Origin: Flavobacteriaceae bacterium
GTDB taxonomy: Bacteria; Bacteroidota; Bacteroidia; Flavobacteriales; Flavobacteriaceae
Reading direction: 5' to 3'
DNA: 16,561 bases
Assembly (NCBI GenBank): GCA_013214275.1
Contig: JABSPP010000002.1
Span: 1-16,561, forward strand
Part shown: positions 7,598-13,725 of the stretch, in pieces
How positions within the stretch are numbered: the first letter of the stretch is position 1
Layout: each line of letters starts with the position of its first letter
Notes under the pieces: model-generated
The model's input: the letters and a program-made list of their open reading frames with translations, nothing else
Told to the model about the DNA's origin: nothing
Databases searched by the model: none
Program-made: the position numbers and the translations under genes

Positions 7598-8929
7598 ATG
7601 AATATAACCAAAGAAAATGTTGATGCCTTGAATGCCGTTGTTAAAGTTGACATAACAGCAGAGGATTATAAGACCAAGGTAGAAGACATTTTAAAAGACT
7701 ACAGAAAAAAGGCCAATATCCCCGGATTTAGGAAAGGTCATGTGCCTATGGGAATGGTAAAAAGGCAGTTTGGGAAATCTGTGATGATTGATGAAGTTAA
7801 TAAGCTTTTACAGGAATCATTAAACAAGTTTCTAGTCGAAGAAAAATTAGAAATCCTCGGCAACCCTCTTCCAAAAATTAGCGATACCTTTTCGTGGGAC
7901 ACAGAACCATTATCTTTTGAATTTGAGTTAGGATTAGTGCCTGAATTTAATGTAAATCTAAAGCCTAAAAAAAAGATAATATACTACAATATTACTGTAG
8001 ACGAAGCTTTGATAGACAAAGAACTCGAAAACATACAGTCACGCTACGGAAAAATGTCTGTTGTTGAAGCGATTGGTGAAAAAACTCTCGTCACTGGAAC
8101 TTTTGTTAATGAAGACGAGCAGATAGAAAAAAAATCTACGATTAATTTAGCTGATATTAAAGGAAAAGCACATCTAAAAAAATTGTTAGGTGGTAAGGTT
8201 GGAGAGACCATAGAATTAAAAACAAAGGGGCTTTTTGAGGATGATTATAAATTACAATCAGCTTTGGGATTATCCAGTGAGAAAGCAAAAGGATTAAATA
8301 TTAAGGTTCGTTTATCCATCGAAGAGACAACAGAAATAGAATTGGCAGATTTAGATCAAGAGTTGTTTGATGAAATTTTTCCTGATGGCTCTGTTAAAAC
8401 AGTGACTGAACTAAGAAATAAGATAAAAGAAGATTCAGAAAAAAAATTTCAACAACTGGCAGACCAGCAATTTGCAAATGCGGTTACAGAACATTTTATC
8501 GAGAATACAAAATTTGATCTTCCTGCTGAATTTTTACAAAAATGGTTGGTCACCATTGGTGAAAAACAACTAACCACTGAAGAGGCTGCTGAGGAATACA
8601 ACAAATCAGAAAAAGGATTGCGTTATCAGTTGATTCAAGAAAAGATTATAAGCGATCATGACATTAAAATTGACTACGACGAACTTAGGGAGTTTGCAAG
8701 AAGCTTTGTAAGAACTCAAATGGCACAGTTTGGCAATGTAAACCCAGAGCAACACGAACTAGAGGGTGTTACCAACAGAATACTTTCTGACCAAGAAGGG
8801 GCCCAAAGATTACAAGATCAGCTGTTGAATCAGAAACTACTTGAATTTTACAAAGAAAATATGAGTTTTAAAGTCAAGAATGTGACTTATGAAAACTTTA
8901 TCAAAGAAGTCTACAAGAGCGAAAAGTAA
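7598..8929 (+). CDS. tig: Trigger factor, ribosome-associated chaperone
   Basis: Trigger factor binds the ribosome near the peptide exit tunnel and shields nascent chains. The 443 residues match the usual length (E. coli 432). The N-terminal ribosome-binding domain has the signature IPGFRKGHVP (41-50) followed by MVKRQFG. The middle region (about 145-240) corresponds to the FKBP-type peptidyl-prolyl isomerase domain but is strongly diverged: the usual aromatic active-site pattern (such as FxGxxDGxxFxGG) is not visible, so isomerase activity is doubtful. The helical substrate-binding C-terminal arms run from about 240 to the end (YNKSEKGLRYQLIQEKI and neighbours). It precedes clpP and clpX, the usual bacterial order, but has its own promoter and possible terminator. 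Confidence 0.95.
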   Translation: MNITKENVDALNAVVKVDITAEDYKTKVEDILKDYRKKANIPGFRKGHVPMGMVKRQFGKSVMIDEVNKLLQESLNKFLVEEKLEILGNPLPKISDTFSWDTEPLSFEFELGLVPEFNVNLKPKKKIIYYNITVDEALIDKELENIQSRYGKMSVVEAIGEKTLVTGTFVNEDEQIEKKSTINLADIKGKAHLKKLLGGKVGETIELKTKGLFEDDYKLQSALGLSSEKAKGLNIKVRLSIEETTEIELADLDQELFDEIFPDGSVKTVTELRNKIKEDSEKKFQQLADQQFANAVTEHFIENTKFDLPAEFLQKWLVTIGEKQLTTEEAAEEYNKSEKGLRYQLIQEKIISDHDIKIDYDELREFARSFVRTQMAQFGNVNPEQHELEGVTNRILSDQEGAQRLQDQLLNQKLLEFYKENMSFKVKNVTYENFIKEVYKSEK

Positions 8930-8932
8930 ATA

Positions 8933-8957
8933 CCCTTATCTAGGGAACCCTTTTTTT
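8933..8957 (+). terminator. Possible weak terminator after tig
   Basis: A short hairpin (CCCT, five bases, AGGG at 8933-8945) is followed, after AACCC, by a run of seven T (8951-8957) directly downstream of the tig stop. The stem is only 4 bp, so partial read-through into clpP is likely. Confidence 0.4.
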
Positions 8958-8977
8958 AACTTTAATAGTTGAGATAG

Positions 8978-9003
8978 GATACTAAAAACTTAAAGTTAGT
9001 ATC
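8978..9003. promoter_or_regulatory. Dyad overlapping the probable clpP -7 region
   Basis: GATACTAA (8978-8985) and TTAGTATC (8996-9003) form a perfect 8-bp inverted repeat with a 10-base centre that is itself symmetric (AACTTAAAGTT). Its right arm overlaps TATCTTTA (9000-9007), a one-mismatch -7 box 28 bases before the clpP ATG. It may be an operator or an RNA hairpin. Confidence 0.4.
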
Positions 9004-9035
9004 TTTACAAAATAATTTAATTAAATGACACTCCG

Positions 9036-9695
9036 ATGGATTACGGAAAAGAGTTTGAGAAATACGCTACTAAACACCAGGGAATTAGCAGTACCCACTA
9101 CAATCACTTGATTACAAATATGACTCCAAACATTATTGAAGAACGCCAATTAAACGCCGTTGCTATGGATGTTTTTTCAAGATTAATGATGGACCGTATA
9201 ATCTTTTTGGGAACAGCGATTAACGATCAAGTGGCAAATATCATTCAGGCACAACTACTATTTTTAGAAAGTGTGGATTCTTCCAAAGATATTTCTATTT
9301 ACATCAATTCTCCGGGAGGTGGGGTTTACGCTGGCTTAGGAATTTATGATACCATGCAATTTATCAAACCAGATGTGGCAACTATATGCACAGGAATGGC
9401 TGCTTCTATGGGAGCGGTATTGATGTGTGCTGGAGAAAAGGGGAAAAGATCTGCTTTGCCTCACTCAAGGGTAATGATTCATCAACCATTAGGCGGTGCT
9501 CAAGGACAGGCCTCTGACATTGAAATTACAGCCCGTGAAATACAGAAGCTCAAAAAAGAGTTATACACTATCATAGCCGATCATTCAGGGCAGGAATATG
9601 ACAAGATTTACGCAGACTCCGATCGAGACTACTGGATGCGAGCAGAAGAAGCGAAAGAATATGGGATGATCGACGAGATACTAACAGGAAAATAG
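9036..9695 (+). CDS. clpP: ATP-dependent Clp protease proteolytic subunit
   Basis: ClpP is the serine peptidase that forms a double-heptamer chamber and degrades proteins fed by ClpX or ClpA/C ATPases. The 219-residue protein has the complete catalytic triad: Ser124 in GMAASMGA, His149 in VMIHQP, and Asp198 in SDRDYWM. The oxyanion/substrate strand is INSPGGGVYAG (91-101), and the handle region starts at GGAQGQASDIEI (153-164). The N-terminal extension before NIIEERQ is about 30 residues, probably a cleaved propeptide plus axial loop. The ATG at 9036 (MDYGKEFEKYATKHQG) is the upstream start in frame. It lies 106 bases after tig and 93 before clpX, the partner ATPase. Confidence 0.97.
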   Translation: MDYGKEFEKYATKHQGISSTHYNHLITNMTPNIIEERQLNAVAMDVFSRLMMDRIIFLGTAINDQVANIIQAQLLFLESVDSSKDISIYINSPGGGVYAGLGIYDTMQFIKPDVATICTGMAASMGAVLMCAGEKGKRSALPHSRVMIHQPLGGAQGQASDIEITAREIQKLKKELYTIIADHSGQEYDKIYADSDRDYWMRAEEAKEYGMIDEILTGK

Positions 9696-9788
9696 TAAGA
9701 TTATCTGATCAAAACACGAGCGGTATATCCTTCTAAAAACGGAGAAGTTATTATTTAAAGTTTCACAAAGCTATCACAATCAACCATT

Positions 9789-11027
9789 ATGGCTAAAGAC
9801 GAGAACCTCGAATGTTCCTTTTGCGGAAGGAAAAAATCAGAAACAAACCTGCTCATAGCTGGAATGGATGCACATATATGTGATAGTTGTATTGAACAGG
9901 CTCACGGAATTGTTGAAGAAGAACTGTTGTATGCTGAGTCCCTCAACCTATCTAACGAGTTAGTCTTAAAAAAACCTCTAGAAATAAAAACCTTTCTGGA
10001 TCAGTATATCATAGGACAGGAAGCAACTAAAAAATCTATGTCTGTTGCTGTGTACAATCACTACAAACGCTTATTACAAGTTAAAAATGACGATAACGAC
10101 GTAGAAATTGAAAAAAGCAATATTATTCTTGTTGGGGATACAGGAACAGGAAAGACACTTATAGCAAGAACAATTGCAAAGATGCTAGACGTACCATTTT
10201 CTATTGTAGATGCTACAGTACTTACACAAGCTGGATATGTAGGGGAAGATGTAGAAAGTATCCTAAGCCGTCTGCTTCAAGCCGCAGATTATGATGTAAC
10301 AAAAGCCGAACGTGGAATTGTTTTTATTGATGAAATTGATAAAATTGCTCGCAAAGGGGATAACCCATCCATCACTAGGGACGTCTCTGGTGAAGGAGTC
10401 CAGCAAGCATTGTTAAAATTACTTGAAGGAGCTGTAGTGAATGTTGCACCCAAAGGAGGAAGAAAGCATCCAGAACAAAAATTTACTGAGGTAAACACCA
10501 AAGATATTTTATTTATTGCCGGTGGTGCATTTGCTGGAATTGAAAGAATGATTAGTAAGAGGCTAAACATGCAAGCGGTAGGGTTTAGTGCTTCTTTATC
10601 TGAAGATAAAATTAATGAAGATCATATACTGCAATATATCATTCCATCTGATTTAAAATCGTTTGGTTTAATTCCTGAAATTGTTGGTCGTTTACCAGTC
10701 TTAAGTCATATGAACCCGTTGGATGAAGAAATGCTACGATTAATTTTAACGGAACCTAAAAATTCAATCATTAAGCAATACAAGAAATTATTTGAAATGG
10801 ATGGGGTACATTTTGAAGTACAAGACGATGCATTACAATATATTGTAGGAAAGGCTGTTGAGTACAAACTGGGTGCTCGTGGGTTGCGATCTTTGTGTGA
10901 AGCCATTCTTACAGATGCTATGTTTGAACTTCCAAGCACCGACGAAAAGGAGTTGATTGTATCCAAAGAATACGCTGAAATAAAACTTACAAAAACAACA
11001 TTAAAAAAATTGCGAGCTGTTTCTTAG
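9789..11027 (+). CDS. clpX: ATP-dependent Clp protease ATP-binding subunit ClpX
   Basis: ClpX is the AAA+ unfoldase that recognises substrates and threads them into ClpP. The 412-residue protein has the N-terminal zinc domain with Cys9, Cys12, Cys31 and Cys34. The Walker A is GDTGTGKT (116-123; commonly GPTGSGKT), the pore loop GYVG is at 149-152, the Walker B VFIDEIDK around 181-184, the RKH loop GGRKHP at 223-228, and the ClpP-contact loop VGF at 264-266 (IGF or LGF elsewhere). Sensor 2 is GARGLRS (362-368). All parts needed for ClpP partnership are present. It is probably cotranscribed with clpP, since no consensus promoter is seen in the 93-base gap. No clear intrinsic terminator follows; an 85-bp repeat lies 220 bases downstream. 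Confidence 0.97.
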   Translation: MAKDENLECSFCGRKKSETNLLIAGMDAHICDSCIEQAHGIVEEELLYAESLNLSNELVLKKPLEIKTFLDQYIIGQEATKKSMSVAVYNHYKRLLQVKNDDNDVEIEKSNIILVGDTGTGKTLIARTIAKMLDVPFSIVDATVLTQAGYVGEDVESILSRLLQAADYDVTKAERGIVFIDEIDKIARKGDNPSITRDVSGEGVQQALLKLLEGAVVNVAPKGGRKHPEQKFTEVNTKDILFIAGGAFAGIERMISKRLNMQAVGFSASLSEDKINEDHILQYIIPSDLKSFGLIPEIVGRLPVLSHMNPLDEEMLRLILTEPKNSIIKQYKKLFEMDGVHFEVQDDALQYIVGKAVEYKLGARGLRSLCEAILTDAMFELPSTDEKELIVSKEYAEIKLTKTTLKKLRAVS

Positions 11028-11132
11028 AATTGTATTTAACTTTTCGATTTTACAGTTATTATGTTGTGACGAGCTCTCATGGATTTCGTTCAATTTTTAA
11101 AATATTGCGTAAAAAATAAAGACAACATCATC

Positions 11133-11351
11133 TCATTTGAAGTTTGATCCAGCACCAGCCCTTATTTCATCCTCTTTTATAACGACCCACGATTGGAATT
11201 GACTGATATGAACATTATCTTTTAACCGTAAAAGGACTCTGAATGCTGCGTTAGCGATGGCAGCGGCATCCTTTTTTGTCCTAAAAAGGCAAAAAAGATA
11301 TAGCGGATAGCGCGACCCACAGGGGAACGCCCACAGATAACAACCTATATA
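11133..11351 (-). other. Open frame without start codon, spanning repeat copy 1; possible gene remnant
   Basis: On the minus strand a frame stays open for 72 codons from just after a TAA to the TGA at 11135-11133. It has no ATG near its beginning. The first half is the repeat read as AFPCGSRYPLYLFCL and KKDAAAIANAAF; the second half, outside the repeat, reads like protein (for example WVVIKEDEIRAGAGSNFK at the end). It could be a decayed gene end, a chance frame, or part of the element. No family was recognised, and it is antisense to the flanking genes. Confidence 0.2.
11248..11332 (+). repeat. 85-bp dispersed-type repeat, copy 1
   Basis: The element runs from GCGTTAGCGATGGCAGCGG to GGGGAACGCCC. 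Compared with copy 2 (13491-13575, opposite strand) I count 79 identities in 86 aligned columns: five substitutions and two one-base indels in homopolymer runs. Weaker similarity extends about 10 bases further upstream (TGAA.G.TGCG). Ends GCGTT and AACGC are complementary, and an internal CTTTTTTG/CAAAAAAG stem is present, so it can fold. It lies 3' of clpX in the same orientation as that gene. Confidence 0.85.
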
Positions 11352-11417
11352 TTAATCTTGTATATGTATGTTACTCCTGCCCATCTAAATTGATGATGAT
11401 TTAAATTTACAGGTACT

Positions 11418-11453
11418 TTTGAAATACATCAAAACATCTAATTCTTATCTTTG
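11418..11453 (+). promoter_or_regulatory. Probable dnaG promoter
   Basis: TATCTTTG (11446-11453) is a perfect TAnnTTTG box, 26 bases before the dnaG ATG. A TTTG lies at 11418-11421, but the spacer is 24 bases, longer than the usual 19-20, so the upstream box is uncertain. Confidence 0.5.
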
Positions 11454-11479
11454 TTTAGCTTATTGCATCAGTAAAATCG

Positions 11480-13438
11480 ATGATATCCAGAAGTACCATA
11501 GATCGTGTTTTTGAAACTGCTCGTGTAGAGGAGGTCATTGGAGAGTTTGTACAATTAAAGAAAGCGGGGAGTAATTTTAAAGGGCTGAGCCCTTTTGCAG
11601 ACGAGAAAACACCCTCTTTTATGGTCTCGCCAGTAAAGCAGATATGGAAAGATTTTAGTACTGGGAAAGGAGGTAATGCGGTTTCGTTTTTAATGGAACA
11701 CGAGCATTTTTCCTATCCTGAAGCCATCCGTTATTTAGCAAAAAAATACAATATAGAGATTGAGGAAACTGTTCAGACCGATGAACAGAAACAACAAATG
11801 AATGAACGCGAAAGTATGTTCTTGGTCTCGCAATTTGCTAAAGACTACTTTCAAAACACGCTACTTCGCACAGAACAAGGGAAATCTATAGGGTTAAGTT
11901 ATTTTAAGGAACGAGGGTTTAGAGAGGATGTTATTGAAAAGTTTGACCTTGGCTATTGCTTAGATCAATGGGACGCTTTTACCCAAGAAGCACTAAAAAA
12001 AGGATATGAACTCGGCTATTTAGAGAAGACAGGTCTTACCGTAGTTAAAGAAAATGGAAAGCATTTCGACCGATTTAAAAGTCGCGTTATGTTTCCAATT
12101 CACAGCATGTCTGGTCGTATTTTAGGATTTGGAGGGCGCACTCTGCTAACCGATAAAAAAATTGCAAAGTATGTAAACTCCCCAGAAAGTGACATTTACA
12201 AGAAGAGTAAAATTTTGTATGGAATCTATCATGCAAAAAAGGAAATAGCCAAGCAGGACAACTGTTTTTTAGTAGAGGGATACACAGATGTTATTTCACT
12301 TCATCAATCAGGAATTGAAAATGTAGTTGCGTCATCAGGAACTGCCCTAACCCCAGATCAAATCAGATTGGTAAGTCGATTAACAAAAAATATGACTGTT
12401 CTTTTTGACGGAGATGCTGCAGGAATACGAGCATCTCTTCGCGGTATTGATTTGATTTTAGAGCAGGGAATGAATGTAAAAGTCGTTACATTTCCCAATG
12501 GAGAAGATCCAGATAGCTTTGCAAAGAAACATTCAGACACAGAACTCAAAGCATTTTTAGACACGTCCTCTCAAGACTTTATCAATTTTAAAGTATCGCT
12601 GTTAATGGAAGAGGTTCAGGGCGATCCCGTTAAGAAAGCTGGACTCATAAGAGATATCGTGTCTAGTATTTCTAAAATTCCGAACAGCATTCAACGAGAA
12701 GTTTACGTGCAAGAATGTTCTAGGATCATGAAAATTTCTGAGCGGGTTCTCTTTAGCGAATTAGCACAATTAATTTCTAAAAACCTCAAAGAAATAACAA
12801 AATCCCAACAAAAAGAACGTCCAGCTTTTGAGATAGTAAAACAAGAAGAAAATGAAGCAGAAGCCGTAGATCCCTTATTTATTTTGGAGGAAGAGATTAT
12901 TAGAATGCTGTTGCTATACGGAAATCAAGAAGTTCATTTTATTGAAGAGGTAGAAGATGTTGATGAAGATGGGGCTTTAGTCATCAAAAAAAATAACATT
13001 ACTCATTCTGTTTCTACAGAAATTTATCTGAATTTACAAGACGATGAAATTGAGTTTAGCCATCCCATTTTTCGTGAAATTTATCTGGATATGATCCATC
13101 AAATAAATCAAAATGAAAAAATAAATGCAGAAGAATTTATCACGAATAAAAACCCCAACATCTCTTCCATGGTAACATCCATTTTAATGGATGAAGAGAA
13201 TCCCAACAGGCAATTAAGTAATTGGGAACGAAAAAATATATTTGTAACACAACCAAAGGAGGTCCTTGCAAAGGCAACAAATGACGCGATTTTTAACCTA
13301 AGAAGGATCCTAATTGATAAATTAATAGCCGATATGATGGATCCCAACAAGTCATATTCCGACGAAGAAAAGCAATTAGTTATCGACTACACAGATCTCA
13401 AAAAGCGGCTATACTCCAAACTAATGCGAGTCGTTTAA
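11480..13438 (+). CDS. dnaG: DNA primase DnaG lacking zinc ligands
   Basis: DnaG makes the RNA primers for replication. The 652-residue protein has an N-terminal domain aligned to the zinc-binding domain (KGLSPFADEKTPSFMVSP, 34-51; KQIWKDFSTGKGG, 53-65), an RNA-polymerase-like core with GFGGRTL (216-222), and a TOPRIM centre with EGYTDV (266-271) and DGDAAG (310-315) carrying the acidic metal residues. The C-terminal 200 residues would bind the DnaB helicase. The four zinc ligands of the canonical C-P-x-H...C-x-x-C motif are replaced by Ser37, Ala40, Asp58 and Thr61. From memory other flavobacterial primases share this loss, so the gene is probably functional. The start ATG gives MISRSTIDRVFETARVEEVIG, a normal family N-terminus. 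It is flanked by the inverted 85-bp repeats. Confidence 0.96.
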   Translation: MISRSTIDRVFETARVEEVIGEFVQLKKAGSNFKGLSPFADEKTPSFMVSPVKQIWKDFSTGKGGNAVSFLMEHEHFSYPEAIRYLAKKYNIEIEETVQTDEQKQQMNERESMFLVSQFAKDYFQNTLLRTEQGKSIGLSYFKERGFREDVIEKFDLGYCLDQWDAFTQEALKKGYELGYLEKTGLTVVKENGKHFDRFKSRVMFPIHSMSGRILGFGGRTLLTDKKIAKYVNSPESDIYKKSKILYGIYHAKKEIAKQDNCFLVEGYTDVISLHQSGIENVVASSGTALTPDQIRLVSRLTKNMTVLFDGDAAGIRASLRGIDLILEQGMNVKVVTFPNGEDPDSFAKKHSDTELKAFLDTSSQDFINFKVSLLMEEVQGDPVKKAGLIRDIVSSISKIPNSIQREVYVQECSRIMKISERVLFSELAQLISKNLKEITKSQQKERPAFEIVKQEENEAEAVDPLFILEEEIIRMLLLYGNQEVHFIEEVEDVDEDGALVIKKNNITHSVSTEIYLNLQDDEIEFSHPIFREIYLDMIHQINQNEKINAEEFITNKNPNISSMVTSILMDEENPNRQLSNWERKNIFVTQPKEVLAKATNDAIFNLRRILIDKLIADMMDPNKSYSDEEKQLVIDYTDLKKRLYSKLMRVV

Positions 13439-13490
13439 GTGGGTAGCATCTCATGAACTATATCAATTAAAAAAGGGAAAATATTTTTTT

Positions 13491-13575
13491 GGGCGTTCCC
13501 CTGCGGGTCGGGCTGTTCGCTATATCTTTTTTGCCTTTTAGGACAAAAAAAGGATGCCGCTGCCATCCCTAACGC
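13491..13575 (-). repeat. 85-bp dispersed-type repeat, copy 2 (inverted relative to copy 1)
   Basis: Read on the minus strand it runs from GCGTTAGGGATGGCAGCGG to GGGGAACGCCC and matches copy 1 at about 92 percent. The GGATG/CATCC pair around a 7-base centre near its 5' end is perfect here and one pair shorter in copy 1. In this orientation it lies 3' of dnaK, beyond the dnaK terminator, and in the 287-base gap between the convergent dnaG and dnaK genes. Confidence 0.85.
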
Positions 13576-13638
13576 AACTTTCAAAGCATCTTTTAAGGAT
13601 GATGATAAAAACAGCATTCAAAACATTGACTCAAAAAC

Positions 13639-13672
13639 AAAAAAAAGTTGTCTAGCATGTATGCTAGACAAC
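13639..13672 (-). terminator. Intrinsic terminator of dnaK
   Basis: On the minus strand a perfect 12-bp stem (GTTGTCTAGCAT against ATGCTAGACAAC, 13672-13647) with a two-base centre, so effectively a tight loop, is followed by eight T (13646-13639). It lies 53 bases past the dnaK stop. Confidence 0.9.
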
Positions 13673-13686
13673 CCTCGATTCTTTTG

Positions 13687-13705
13687 ATCTAAATTTACTT
13701 TAGAT
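13687..13705 (-). other. Second small hairpin in the dnaK 3' region
   Basis: ATCTAAA and TTTAGAT form a perfect 7-bp stem with a 5-base loop, about 20 bases beyond the dnaK stop and upstream of the main terminator. It may protect the mRNA end or be chance AT-rich pairing. Confidence 0.3.
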
Positions 13706-13725
13706 TCAATGCTATTTTATTATAC

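Larger units (their letters stand above)
11028..11479. other. 452-base intergenic region between clpX and dnaG
   Basis: It holds, in order, about 220 bases with no recognised RNA gene or terminator, repeat copy 1 (11248-11332), about 85 bases of AT-rich sequence and the dnaG -7 box. A 22-codon ATG frame (11079-11147, plus) and a 73-codon frame without an ATG (11133-11351, minus) are present; neither is a confident gene. Confidence 0.6.

Noticed and set aside
9696..9788. Separate promoter or terminator between clpP and clpX
   Set aside because: No TAnnTTTG box was found, and the CTTCT/AGAAG pair is too short to be a terminator.
11079..11147. ATG frame of 22 codons (begins MDFVQFLKYCVKNKD) in the clpX-dnaG gap
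   Set aside because: Very short, no promoter or family recognised, and such frames are expected by chance in AT-rich DNA.
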